A DNA stretch of 64,000 bases from Edaphobacter aggregans DSM 19364 (GCF_000745965.1 NZ_JQKI01000005.1:124001-188000), one strand, 5' to 3'; positions 42,181 to 50,559 are shown, counted from the first letter of the stretch. Notes: generated from the letters alone by a model not told the origin. Program-made: numbers and translations.

Positions 42181-42762
42181 ATGAGAGCGTGCGAGATGGA
42201 TGTGACGGCGGAGTGGACAGAGCATGTGCGGACGGGGCGGACGGCGTTGACGGATGGGCGGATAGCCGAGCGCGACGCGGAGTTCGCCGCGCTCGTAGAG
42301 CGGAACGCGCGGCGGATGTTTCGCGTGGCCTACAGCCTGCTGCGTAATGCTCACGATGCCGAGGACGCGGTGCAGGAGGCGTTCCTGAAGCTGTACCGGG
42401 GAGATGGCTGGCGACGCATGGAGAATGAGGGGGCGTTTCTGGCGCGGACGGTGTGGCGGGTTGCGCTGGACCGGCTGGCGCCGAGGCGGGAGACGGAGGA
42501 TGCGGCAGAGATCGCGTTTGGTGGAGAGAGTCCAGAGGAGCTGGCAGCAGGAGGAGATGAACGAGAGCTGCTGCGGCTGATGATCGACGGGCTGCCGGAG
42601 GATCTGCGCCAGCCTCTGGTGCTGAGCGCGATCGAGGAGATGACTTCGGGCGAGGTGGCGGCGGTGATGGGGATTCCCGAGGGAACGGTACGGACGCGGG
42701 TGATGCGGGCCAGGGCGGAGTTGAAGAAGAGGTTCGCGGCGGCTCGGGAGGTGCGGCGATGA
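42181..42762 (+). CDS. ECF sigma factor
   Basis: A 193-residue sigma-70 family protein. Region 2 is seen as FAALVERNARRMFRVAYSLL then AHDAEDAVQEAFLKLYRG, and region 4 as LRQPLVLSAIEEMTSGEVAA then MGIPEGTVRTRVMRARAELK. ATG at 42196 would give a shorter N-terminus; 42181 is kept as the longest. The next gene overlaps by four bases (ATGA) and encodes a single-pass membrane protein, a standard sigma/anti-sigma layout. Target genes are unknown; the third gene of the operon is a candidate. Confidence 0.92.
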   Translation: MRACEMDVTAEWTEHVRTGRTALTDGRIAERDAEFAALVERNARRMFRVAYSLLRNAHDAEDAVQEAFLKLYRGDGWRRMENEGAFLARTVWRVALDRLAPRRETEDAAEIAFGGESPEELAAGGDERELLRLMIDGLPEDLRQPLVLSAIEEMTSGEVAAVMGIPEGTVRTRVMRARAELKKRFAAAREVRR

Positions 42763-43310
42763 GAGAGTTTGATGATCTTCTCGATGAGGTATTGAAGGAC
42801 CGTGTTGCGGGGAAGCCGCGGGCTGGCATGGAGCAGAGAATTCTGGCCAGGGTTCGCGAGGAAGGCGCGCAAGGCTTCGATTGGCAGCGTATGGGCTGGA
42901 TTGCCGGAGCGTCGCTGGCGGCATGCCTTGTGGTCGGGGTCGTTGTGGAGCTCAGTCAGCGCAGGATGGACAAAAACGTTGTTCTGCCTCCGCAGGCTGC
43001 CTCGATTCCATCCACTCCAGCGCGCACAAATCCCACGGGCGAGATGCCAGTTCCCTCGCCCGTGAAGACCACCTCCGGCAATCGGCACGCGGGGAGGAGA
43101 GTTGAGAGCGTGCGTGTGGAGGCGGCCAGGCCCGGGGATTCGCAGGGTCGGGAGGAGCGCCTGCCCAAGCTGGATACGTTTCCTGCGGTCACACAGAAGA
43201 TCGAGCCGTTGACGGTGTCGCCTCCTGCGGTTGCGCAGGCGATGCAGGAGCTGAAGGCGAAGCAGGAGCAGCCGCTGGTCGTAGCTGCGATTGAGATCAA
43301 GCCACTTTAG
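42759..43310 (+). CDS. Single-pass membrane protein, candidate anti-sigma factor
   Basis: A 183-residue protein with a cytosolic N-terminus (MREFDDLLDEVLKDRVAGKP), one transmembrane helix (WIAGASLAACLVVGVVVEL, about 48-66) and a proline-rich periplasmic part. There is no cysteine/histidine zinc motif of the ZAS type. The topology and ATGA overlap with the sigma gene suggest that the N-terminus holds the sigma factor at the membrane; this is inferred from position. Ends 13 bases before the next start. Confidence 0.72.
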   Translation: MREFDDLLDEVLKDRVAGKPRAGMEQRILARVREEGAQGFDWQRMGWIAGASLAACLVVGVVVELSQRRMDKNVVLPPQAASIPSTPARTNPTGEMPVPSPVKTTSGNRHAGRRVESVRVEAARPGDSQGREERLPKLDTFPAVTQKIEPLTVSPPAVAQAMQELKAKQEQPLVVAAIEIKPL

Positions 43311-43323
43311 ACAGGAGATGGAG

Positions 43324-43920
43324 ATGAGCGAGAGATACATGAGGCAGGCGATGCGGTGGATGGCGATGGCCGCGATATTGGCGACAGCAGTGCAAGGTCG
43401 GGGACAGTCTGCAGGCAAGGGCGCGGAGACACCGTCGCAACTTGCACCCGCTCAGCCGGTCGCTCAGTCGGAGCCAGCGCAGGATGAGAGGGGTTTTCAG
43501 CTGACGTTTACTGCGCGAGAGCTGGACGAAAACGGCAAGGTCGTGAATGCCCGGAAGTACGACACCATGACGACCACAGAATCTTCGAAGTGGGGAGGGA
43601 CCAGCAATATTCGAGCGGGCGCAAGGGTTCCTATATCGACCGGGGCTAACAGCTTCACCTATCTCGATCTTGGGGCGAACTTTGACGTCAGCCGGGTTCG
43701 AATTGTGAAAGGCAATCGTCTGGCGATGCAGGTCTCGGCAGAGATTAGCAGCTTCGATGCGACCCGCACGGAAGCAAATCCTACGATCCAGCAGAATCGC
43801 TGGGGGGGAGACGTCGAGGTTCCGATTGGAGGACGCAAGGTCATCTTCAGCTCGGACGATCTGTCTTCGAAGAAGACCCTGCAGATCGAGCTTGCGGTGA
43901 CGCCGGTGGTGGAGAGGTAG
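43324..43920 (+). CDS. Secreted protein of unknown function, third gene of the ECF operon
   Basis: A 198-residue protein with a signal peptide (MRQAMRWMAMAAILATAVQG). A polar linker (about 25-55) leads to a beta-rich domain (FQLTFTARELDENGKVVNAR, NSFTYLDLGANFDVSRVRIV, DVEVPIGGRKVIFSSDDLSS). The pattern of LDLGANFD and GGRKVIFSSDD resembles periplasmic domains of secretin-associated proteins, but I cannot assign it. ATG 43324 is preceded by GGAGATGGAG; 43291 and 43318 are alternatives. It is probably part of the sigma factor regulon. Confidence 0.75.
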   Translation: MSERYMRQAMRWMAMAAILATAVQGRGQSAGKGAETPSQLAPAQPVAQSEPAQDERGFQLTFTARELDENGKVVNARKYDTMTTTESSKWGGTSNIRAGARVPISTGANSFTYLDLGANFDVSRVRIVKGNRLAMQVSAEISSFDATRTEANPTIQQNRWGGDVEVPIGGRKVIFSSDDLSSKKTLQIELAVTPVVER

Positions 43921-44137
43921 CCTTGGGCCCTTTGCAGCGCGATCACACAGACGATGAGACTGTTGACGCTCGAAACAACAAGACCGGTCCACATTTTTTC
44001 CGCGCAGAATCGTCGCGACGACGGTGAGAAGACAAGATAGATAGTCCAAATGGAACTTTATGGGAATTTGACGCGAAAAAAATTGCATAGTGTTGAAAAA
44101 GTGGACAACCTCCTTGTAGTTGGTACGTCTTATGGAG

Positions 44138-44182
44138 AACGCCGGCATTGGCGAAAGTGCACGAAGAGCGTTTGCCGGTGTT
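44138..44182 (+). promoter_or_regulatory. Leader hairpin before a 39-residue ORF
   Basis: AACGCCGGCA (44138-44147) pairs with TGCCGGTGTT (44173-44182), a 10-bp stem with two wobble or mismatched positions and a 25-base apical region. The right arm ends next to AGGAGG, so folding could affect ribosome access. The stem is visible in sequence; regulation is inferred. Confidence 0.4.
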
Positions 44183-44195
44183 AGGAGGAAACCGC

Positions 44196-44315
44196 ATGGC
44201 AAAAACCCGAACCCACAACCTGCCCTTTTACGAAGTGCTGGTGAAGGGTCGCCAGATCTCCTATCAGATCAGCAACAGTCGTGGTAGCGGACACAGTCCG
44301 CCTTATAAGGTTTAG
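44196..44315 (+). CDS. 39-residue small ORF with strong ribosome site
   Basis: ATG 44196 follows AGGAGG at a good distance (eight bases). The product begins MAKTRTHNLPFYEVLVKGRQ and ends GSGHSPPYKV. It is basic and without a membrane helix. It is preceded by a leader hairpin and followed within 30 bases by a structured, terminator-ended stretch. No family is recognised. The strong SD is the main evidence; codon use is consistent with the host but the ORF is too short to be certain. Confidence 0.45.
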   Translation: MAKTRTHNLPFYEVLVKGRQISYQISNSRGSGHSPPYKV

Positions 44316-44546
44316 GCCTCTCGGGTGATCCGCGCGAGGGCAGGGACCACGTTAACATAGTCCTCGCATGACGGAGCCAGGGAGGCATCTCGCCAGGCGA
44401 TTTGCCGGAATGGAAGACCGATCGATGTTCGGTCACCTCGTTCCCCGGTACGCGGCGCGTGATTTCCGCGCCTGAGGTTCAACGTTTGAGAATGCAGTCG
44501 CTTTAGCGGAAGAGACCCGTCCCTTGGGCCCAAAAGGGGCGGGTTT
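44316..44546 (+). ncRNA. Candidate structured RNA
   Basis: About 200 bases rich in stems: GCGAG...GGAC / GTCC...CTCGC (about 44334-44369), GGCA...TGCC around CGCCAGGCG (about 44391-44413), GACCGA/TCGGTC (about 44423-44441) and GGCGCG/CGCGCC (about 44457-44475). It ends with an intrinsic terminator. Not recognised as 6S, tmRNA, RNase P or SRP RNA by its conserved bases. It could be a 3' extension of the small ORF transcript or an independent sRNA. The boundaries are approximate. Confidence 0.35.
44510..44546 (+). terminator. Rho-independent terminator
   Basis: GACCCGTCCC (about 44513-44522) pairs with GGGGCGGGTT (about 44536-44545) around TTGGGCCCAAAA, followed by TTTTTT. It is a strong terminator on the plus strand, ending the small ORF/structured RNA region. 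Confidence 0.8.
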
Positions 44547-44826
44547 TTTCTGTTTGCTCTGTTGGTTTAGTGAATGACGGCTGCGGCTGCCAATCGCGCA
44601 TGGAACGAGATCAGATGCTCAGTGGTCTGACCTGACCTGCAAGCAAGCCCGGCCTCCAACAAATTACTTTACGTTTTTCTGAAACCCGGCGTATAGTCCG
44701 CTTTCAACTGGCATAGCGAGAGGTGCAGCGTTTTTCGTCCCCTCTTCCGGCCCATTCCTCCATTCAGTCAGCGCGCTCCTCTGTTTTGCCCCTAATCTGG
44801 CGGGCCCCCTCGGAGAGGAGATAGAA

Positions 44827-46137
44827 ATGCGACTATTGAGAAGATGCTGTGCGCTCACACTTGGCTTTGCGATTCTGCTCGCGGCGGCGTCGGTCGTACG
44901 AGCCGACGCGGTAACCGATTGGAATGCGATAGCCATACAGGCAATCGCCAGCTCCCCGTCCCATCCCGGGCCGACCGCCGTCCTTGACAGCGCGATGGTC
45001 CCAGGCCGCGGTGTATGACGCCGTCGAGGCGATTAATGGCCGATTCAGGCCGTACCACGTACACATCCAGGGAGCCACCGGCTCGCCGGCGGCAGCCGTC
45101 GCGAAGGCCACGCACGATGTTCTAGTAAACCGCTTCCCTTTACTCACTATGTCCCTGGACAAGACCTACCACGACTATCTGGCGGCTCACGGTCTGTCGG
45201 AGAGCGATCCCGGCGTGGCTGTGGGCCAACAGGCCGCTGCCGGCATCATCGCCCTGCGAGCCAATGACGGGAGTTTTCCACCGAACCCGCCGCCCTTCAC
45301 CGGCGGCACCGACCCCGGCGTCTGGCGCCCGACACCTTCTTATCTCCCAGGACCACCGCCATCCAATTCACCGGCCCTGGCGCCGTGGATGGCCACGGTT
45401 ACACCCTTCACTTTAACCAGTCCCTCACAGTTTCGCGCCGTTCCGCCGCCCTCTCTAAAGAGCAAGCGGTACGCGATTGCTTACAACGAGGTCAAGGCCC
45501 TGGGCGCCGCGTCCAACAGCACCCGCACCCAGCGCAGACCGACCTCGGTTTGTTCTGGGCCGCCAACTACCAGGTGCTCTGGAACCGTGTCCTGAGGGAC
45601 ATCGCCGCCGCACATGTTCACAACATGGATGACAGCGCGCGGCTGTTCGCGCTGGTTAACCTGTCGATGGCGGATGCTGGGATCACCGCCTGGGACACAA
45701 AGTTCCACTATGTCTCCTGGCGACCCGTCACGGCCATTCAGGAGGGCGACCATGACGGCAATCCGCGGACGGATGGCGACGCGAACTGGCAACCGCTGAT
45801 CAATAATCCGAATTATCCGGAGTACACCTCCGGGGCCAATAACGTCAGCGGCGCCGCAACCCGTGCCCTCGCCCTCTTCTTTGGGACGGACGAGATGACT
45901 TTTTCCGTGACCACGACGAACCCAGCGGCGCTGCAGCAGGTGCGCACGTATAACCGCTTCTCCGATGCCGCCGCGGACGTGGTCGAAGCCCGAATCTATC
46001 AGGGAATCCACTTCCGCTTTGCGGACGTGCAGGCGAGGAAGCAGGGTCGCCATGTGGCCAATTGGGTCTTCTTCCACTTCCTGCGCTCGGTCGACGACGA
46101 CGATTGCGACGAACACGATGATGATGATGACGAGTAG
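44827..46137 (+). pseudogene. Vanadium-dependent haloperoxidase/PAP2-like gene with two frameshifts
   Basis: Three overlapping frames make one protein of about 436 residues with a signal peptide (RLLRRCCALTLGFAILLAAA). The first break is an extra C at GTCCCAGG (about 44999-45001); the second is a missing C at CGCACCCAG (about 45520-45527). Correcting both gives DSAMVQAAVYDAVEAINGRF and NSTRTPAQTDLGLFWAAN. Vanadate-site motifs include KFHYVSWRPVTAIQ (Lys, Arg) and ARIYQGIHF (Arg, His). The acid-base motif SGH is SGANN here. The C-terminus is an Asp-rich tail (DDDDCDEHDDDDDE). ATG 44827 follows GGAGAGGAG. The shifts may be assembly slips in C runs or true decay. Confidence 0.78.
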
Positions 46138-46233
46138 TCATCGGCGCGAGCGGTTTCGTCAGGCGGCTGAGGTCGTGGGCTTCTGAAATATGCCGCGGTT
46201 TGAAGACTCTTGCCTTCAGGCTGCTGAGCTTTC

Positions 46234-46872
46234 TCAGCGCAGCAGTTTGAAGGCGTGGGTCCATTCGTCGCGAAGAAAGCCGGGGATGCACCAGAGCATG
46301 CAGAGCGGCTCGATGGCGCGGGCGGCCTCGGGGCCACCCATGTCCGCCGTCTCCCAGCCGAACTGATCAAGGATGCGCGCGACCGAAGCCTTTGCCTGGT
46401 CGTCGCGGCCGCAGAGAAACATCGTTGGCTTGCCCTCCTTGAAGCTCGGGTTCACCATGCGGGTATTTCCGACGGAGTTGAATGCCTTGACGAAGTTCGC
46501 CTGAGGAAACGCGGTCTGCAGCTTTTCCATCAGCGACTCGTTTGGACCGGTGAAGAACTTCAGGACTCCATTTGAGGGAGGCGCGTCTTCGATCGGGTTC
46601 GTCGCATCGATGACCGTTTTTCCCTTTAGGTTTTCTGCGCCGGCTTCGCGGAGAGCTTCTTCTGCCGCTGTGCCTTTGACGGCTAAGACGACAAGTTCTG
46701 CGAAGCCGGCGGTATCGGCAAAAGTGCCGGTCAGCCCTGTCGGGTTCGCGTTTTTCCATTCCGCGAGCTTGGCGGGCGTCCTGGTCCCGAGCATCACCTG
46801 ATGGCCGTGCTTGAGGAATCCGCTGCCGAGAGCTTTGGCTACATCACCTGATCCGATGATTCCGACTTTCAT
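46234..46872 (-). CDS. NAD(P)-binding oxidoreductase (F420-dependent NADP reductase-like)
   Basis: A 212-residue Rossmann protein. MKVGIIGSGDVAKALGSGFL carries the GxGxxA-type dinucleotide loop, and HQVMLGTRTPAKL provides the residues that select NADP. VVLAVKGTAAEEAL, VIDATNPIEDAP and FVKAFNSVGNTRMVNPSF are typical of the NpdG/coenzyme F420-dependent family. The start is set at 46872; upstream in-frame sequence is arginine-rich and non-homologous in style. F420 use is not certain. It is convergent with the haloperoxidase remnant and divergent from ispE. Confidence 0.86.
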   Translation of the reverse strand: MKVGIIGSGDVAKALGSGFLKHGHQVMLGTRTPAKLAEWKNANPTGLTGTFADTAGFAELVVLAVKGTAAEEALREAGAENLKGKTVIDATNPIEDAPPSNGVLKFFTGPNESLMEKLQTAFPQANFVKAFNSVGNTRMVNPSFKEGKPTMFLCGRDDQAKASVARILDQFGWETADMGGPEAARAIEPLCMLWCIPGFLRDEWTHAFKLLR

Positions 46873-46978
46873 ACGCCCACTCCTTCCGCCACAGCATGCG
46901 GCGTTGATGCTACGGCCAGCCTCGCGACCTTGTCGGCGCTGGGAGGTTAGATGGCGGCATGGGTAGAATCGAAGGTGC

Positions 46979-48154
46979 ATGTCGACGCGTGTTCGTTCTT
47001 ATTCAAAGGTCAACCTGGGGTTGGCGATTGGGCCAGTGCGGCCGGATGGCTTTCATGGGCTGACGACGCTGTATCAGACGCTGGAGCTGCATGACCTGGT
47101 GACGGTGGAGGCGGCGCGGGCGGCGGAGACGGCGATTACGCTGACGACGAACGATGGGCGTGTTCCGACGGACGGCCGGAATACGTGTTGGAAGATGGTG
47201 GAGCGGGCTCTGGCAAGGCTCGGGGTGGCGGCTGAGGTCACGGTCCATATTGATAAGTGGCTGCCGGTGCAGGGTGGGATGGGGGCGGGCTCGGCGAATG
47301 CGGCGGCGGCGCTGATTGGGTTGGAGCGGGAGCTTGGCGTCGCGCTGGGTGGGGCAGAGCGGCTGCGGCTGGCGGGTGAGGTGGGGTCGGATGTGCCGTT
47401 GTTTCTGCTGGGTGGGTCCGTGTTGGGGCTGGGGCGCGGGGAGCAGGTGGTTCCCTTGCCCGATATGCCCTCTGTTTTCTGTGTGGTGGCGGTTCCGGAG
47501 CTGGGGGTTTCGACCCCGCAGGCTTTTCGGGACTGGGACGCTTTACAGCAGGGAGTAGGGGGGAGGGGAGAGGGAGTAGGGGAAGTGCCTGAGGCATCCT
47601 GCGAACCCACATCTGGCGGTGAGGCTGCCAGATATGGGGCACCCGGTTTTGTGGCGCCCCCAGAGAATCCCGGTTCATTGACTCAAGCCGGTAAACCCGA
47701 TAGACTATATGAGTTGAGTCTCGCTTACGCATCGCTGTATGCGGAGCCAGGCACTTCCGGTATCATCCGTGGCTCGAGCCCTGCCGGCGAAACGGCCGAC
47801 GATCAGGGAGGCTCTGATAAACATCAGGGCGGTCAAGTGGATGATCTGGCGGAGAATACCCTTCTCGCGCTTGTCCGCACCGGGGTTGAAAACGACTTTG
47901 AACGGGTCGTCTTTCCTGCTTATCCCTCTCTGCGTGAAATCAAGCGTTTATTGATGGGTACCGGTTCCGAGGCTGCGATGTACGCTGCGCTCTCGGGTTC
48001 GGGTTCGGCTCTGTTTGGACTTTACCGGTCCGAGGCGGATGCAAGAGCGGCTCAACGACGCGTTCTGGATGCTCGGATGGACGTTGGGATCAAGGCCCTG
48101 ATGACGAAGACCTTGCCCCGCGCCGAGTACTGGACGAGAATGTTCGCAGGGTGA
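46979..48154 (+). CDS. ispE: 4-Diphosphocytidyl-2-C-methyl-D-erythritol kinase with a central insert
   Basis: GHMP kinase of the non-mevalonate isoprenoid pathway, phosphorylating CDP-ME. The N-terminus SYSKVNLGLAIGPVRPDGFH, ATP loop PVQGGMGAGSANAAAALIG and C-terminal MYAALSGSGSALFGLY are canonical. At 391 residues it is about 100 longer than usual. The extra part (about 190-290, from DALQQGVGGRGEG to DDLAENTLLA) is low-complexity, and its DNA contains a palindromic repeat copy at 47606-47645. The insert lies between the two GHMP lobes, so activity is probably kept. Start ATG 46979. It is upstream of tRNA-Gln and prs. Confidence 0.93.
   Translation: MSTRVRSYSKVNLGLAIGPVRPDGFHGLTTLYQTLELHDLVTVEAARAAETAITLTTNDGRVPTDGRNTCWKMVERALARLGVAAEVTVHIDKWLPVQGGMGAGSANAAAALIGLERELGVALGGAERLRLAGEVGSDVPLFLLGGSVLGLGRGEQVVPLPDMPSVFCVVAVPELGVSTPQAFRDWDALQQGVGGRGEGVGEVPEASCEPTSGGEAARYGAPGFVAPPENPGSLTQAGKPDRLYELSLAYASLYAEPGTSGIIRGSSPAGETADDQGGSDKHQGGQVDDLAENTLLALVRTGVENDFERVVFPAYPSLREIKRLLMGTGSEAAMYAALSGSGSALFGLYRSEADARAAQRRVLDARMDVGIKALMTKTLPRAEYWTRMFAG
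47606..47645. repeat. Palindromic repeat with GGGGCACCCG tail inside ispE
   Basis: CCCACATCTGGC and GCCAGATATGGG (stem with one mismatch) flank a GGTGAGGCT loop, followed by GCACCCGG. It is translated in frame as part of the ispE insert (TSGGEAARYGAPG). Confidence 0.78.
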
Positions 48155-48182
48155 CCTGGCGTTTCGCGACACGGAGGATTAC

Positions 48183-48256
48183 TGGGCGATCGACTAATGG
48201 TAGGTCAAGTGCCTTTGGAGCACTTTGTCTAGGTTCGAATCCTAGTCGCCCAGCCA
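48183..48256 (+). tRNA. tRNA-Gln (anticodon TTG)
   Basis: A 74-base cloverleaf including an encoded CCA. Acceptor TGGGCGA pairs with TCGCCCA; the D arm is GACT/GGTC; the anticodon stem AGTGC/GCACT encloses CTTTGGA, giving anticodon TTG; the T arm is CTAGG-TTCGAAT-CCTAG. Discriminator G73 is followed by CCA. It lies between ispE and prs. Confidence 0.95.
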
Positions 48257-48537
48257 AAGAGTCGTTCGCCTCGTTCGCCGGCGATGAGTGAGTGAGTTTG
48301 GGGTCTATGCGGCAGCAACGTCGCCGCCGAGACAGATGAGTTTGATTCCTGCGGCCCGCAGACAAAAAAGAAGAAACGGGCCGGTGAACAGGAAGCGAGC
48401 AGTTGAGAAGAACAGTCTTAGGCAGTTTCAGGGATTCGCAACAAGGATTTTTGAGAAGAACGGAGTCGCAACAAGGCTCCGGCAAGACAAACGCAGCAGG
48501 AACTATTCAAGGTCAACCAGCCTCTGGAGGTTTCAAC

Positions 48538-49641
48538 GTGAACGAACAAGACGCGACTGCAGTTCTATCCCCTATTCCGGGTCAGGTTGAGGAGCAGGAA
48601 CCAATCTCCCAGCCTGAGCCCACGAGCTCCTTGCATGGTCACCCCGTCGAGCAGGCGGGCAAGGCGAGTCCGGAGAAGAAGCGCTCCGGAAAGATTCCAG
48701 AGCCAAAGCGCTTCAAGATTTTTTGCGGATCTTCAAACGTCGCTTTGTGCGAGGAGATCTGCAAGTTCGTCGGAGTGCCGATGGGCGAGGCCCGTCTGCA
48801 GCGTTTCTCCGACGGAGAGGTTCAGTTTCAGCTGCTCGAGAACGTTCGCGGTGCGGACGTATTCCTCGTGCAGCCGACGTGTTGGCCGGTGGATCAGCAT
48901 CTCGTGGAGCTGCTGATCATGATGGACGCGCTAAAGCGCGCATCGGCCGGGCGGATTACGGTAGTGATGCCGTACTACGGCTATGCCAGGCAGGACCGCA
49001 AGGACCGGCCGCGCGTGGCGATCACGTCGAAGCTGGTTGCCGATCTGCTGACCACGGCCGGTGCGAACCGCGCTCTGCTCGTCGATCTGCACGCAGCGCA
49101 GATTCAAGGGTTTTTCAATATCCCGGTGGATCACCTGTTCGCCAGTCCCGTGCTGGTGAGCTACTTCCGGGAGCTGAACCTGCCGGACCTGACGGTGGTG
49201 TCACCGGATGCCGGCGGCGTGGAGAGGGCGAGATTTTTCGCCAAGAAGCTGGATTTACCGTTGGCCATCGTGGATAAGCGGCGGACGGACATCAATGTCA
49301 CCGAGGTGATGAACGTGATCGGCGATGTACGCGGACGGACATGCCTGATCCTCGACGACATTATCGATACGGCCGGAACGCTGGTGAAGACGGCCGATGC
49401 GCTGCTGGACCAGGGCGCGAAAGAGGTTTACGCATGCGCGACGCACCCGGTGCTCTCGGGCCCGGCGATTGAGCGCATACGAGAGTCACGGCTGAAGCAG
49501 GTGGTCGTGACCAACACCATTCCGCTGCGCGAAGAGGCGCGCGGGCTGGCGAAGATCAAGGTGCTGTCGATCGCAGGGCTTCTGGGCAGGGCGATTGAAA
49601 GCATCCACATGGAGACGAGCGTCAGCTCGTTGTTCAACTAG
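48538..49641 (+). CDS. prs: Ribose-phosphate pyrophosphokinase
   Basis: A 367-residue PRPP synthetase that makes phosphoribosyl diphosphate from ribose 5-phosphate and ATP. Catalytic and substrate loops are DLHAAQIQGFFNIPVDHLFA (metal-binding), VVSPDAGGVERARFFAKKLD, the flexible loop DKRRTD and the PRPP loop LILDDIIDTAGTL. The chosen GTG at 48538 follows GGAGG at seven bases. It leaves about 55 residues ahead of the usual KIFCGSSN start, rich in Glu, Gln and Pro. A longer frame from 48403 is also open. The region 48257-48537 before the start is non-coding leader. Confidence 0.94.
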   Translation: MNEQDATAVLSPIPGQVEEQEPISQPEPTSSLHGHPVEQAGKASPEKKRSGKIPEPKRFKIFCGSSNVALCEEICKFVGVPMGEARLQRFSDGEVQFQLLENVRGADVFLVQPTCWPVDQHLVELLIMMDALKRASAGRITVVMPYYGYARQDRKDRPRVAITSKLVADLLTTAGANRALLVDLHAAQIQGFFNIPVDHLFASPVLVSYFRELNLPDLTVVSPDAGGVERARFFAKKLDLPLAIVDKRRTDINVTEVMNVIGDVRGRTCLILDDIIDTAGTLVKTADALLDQGAKEVYACATHPVLSGPAIERIRESRLKQVVVTNTIPLREEARGLAKIKVLSIAGLLGRAIESIHMETSVSSLFN

Positions 49642-49780
49642 TTGTTAGTGATTAGTTGTTAGTGGTTGGTAGAAGCAAAAAATTTAGCGGCAGCGCCGCG
49701 AACGGAGTGGAGAGCAGAAAGGTCGGTCGTGCGTTGGCGTGGTTCTCACTATCCACTAACAACTAATCACTAACCACTGT
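49641..49780. mobile_element. MITE-like element with 25-bp terminal inverted repeats
   Basis: The left end GTTGTTAGTGATTAGTTGTT (49641-49660, continuing to 49665) and its inverse at 49753-49777 match at 24 of 25 bases. They bound about 87 bases without an ORF. Internal sequence includes AGCGGCAGCGCCGC. It is a small non-coding unit inserted right at the prs stop codon and about 30 bases before rplY, without interrupting either. Confidence 0.7.
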
Positions 49781-49809
49781 TCTTCGTGCCCGAAAGGAAG
49801 AAGCAAATC

Positions 49810-50490
49810 ATGGCAGCAAAAACCGTCGAAGCAGTCGTCGCCACACCGCGCGAGGGCAAGTTCAACAAGAATGCGGCTCGCCGCGTTCGCGTCGCGGGCA
49901 AGATCCCCGCGGTTGTCTACGGCGCAGGCTTGGATTCGGTCGCCGTTACGGTCGATCCGAAGGTGATCACGAAGATTCTGCACTCGGAGTCGGGCCACAA
50001 CACCATCTTCGATCTCAACATCGAGGGCGGAGCGGCGAGCAAGGCGATGATCGTCGACTGGCAGAATGAGCCGATCAAGGGCAAGCTGCTCCACATCGAC
50101 CTGAAGCGCATCGCGATGGACAAGGTCATGCGCGTCTCGGTTCCGGTGCAGCTCATCGGCGTTCCCGTGGGCGTGAAGACGCAGGGCGGAATCATCGAAC
50201 ACGTGATGCGCGAGGTCGAGATCGAGTGCCTTCCGGGCGACATTCCGAGCCATATCGACGTGGATGTGACCGGTGTCGAACTGCATGGCGTCGTTCGCAT
50301 CGCCGATCTTCCTCACTCGGGTTCGATCAAGTTCCTGGGCGATGAGGACGCGACGGTTGCGCACGTGACGATCATCAAGGAAGAGGCTCCGGCTGAGGTT
50401 GCCGAGGCTGCTCCGGCTGAGCCTGAGGTCGCCAAGAAGGGCAAGACCGAGACTGAGGCTGCTCCGGCTGCTGAGGCGAAGAAGAAGTAA
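49810..50490 (+). CDS. rplY: 50S ribosomal protein L25/general stress protein Ctc
   Basis: A 226-residue L25 of the long CTC type. The N-terminal 5S-rRNA-binding domain (NAARRVRVAGKIPAVVYGAG, then HNTIFDLNIEGGAASKAMIV) is followed by the C-terminal TL5 beta domain and a Glu/Ala/Lys-rich tail (about 195-226). ATG 49810 follows AGGAAG. It is followed by pth, a common pairing in many bacteria. Confidence 0.94.
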   Translation: MAAKTVEAVVATPREGKFNKNAARRVRVAGKIPAVVYGAGLDSVAVTVDPKVITKILHSESGHNTIFDLNIEGGAASKAMIVDWQNEPIKGKLLHIDLKRIAMDKVMRVSVPVQLIGVPVGVKTQGGIIEHVMREVEIECLPGDIPSHIDVDVTGVELHGVVRIADLPHSGSIKFLGDEDATVAHVTIIKEEAPAEVAEAAPAEPEVAKKGKTETEAAPAAEAKKK

Positions 50491-50559
50491 CAGAACAGGG
50501 ATTAGGGAAGAAGGAGCAGGGAGTAGAACTCCTTCTTCCTTTGTGTTGGAGAACGTGGC

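Noticed and set aside
44086..44098. GCATAGTGTTGAAAA as a fifth composite-element box
   Set aside because: Only one loosely matching box, with no phased partner, conserved block or terminal TTGACAG in the following sequence.
44312..44533. Minus-strand frame of 73 residues
   Set aside because: No ribosome site, arginine-rich, and opposite to a stretch of strong stems ending in a plus-strand terminator.
44316..44546. 6S RNA, tmRNA or RNase P RNA
   Set aside because: Conserved bases of these RNAs (6S central bubble with closing stem, tmRNA tRNA-like ends and tag ORF, RNase P core) could not be found.
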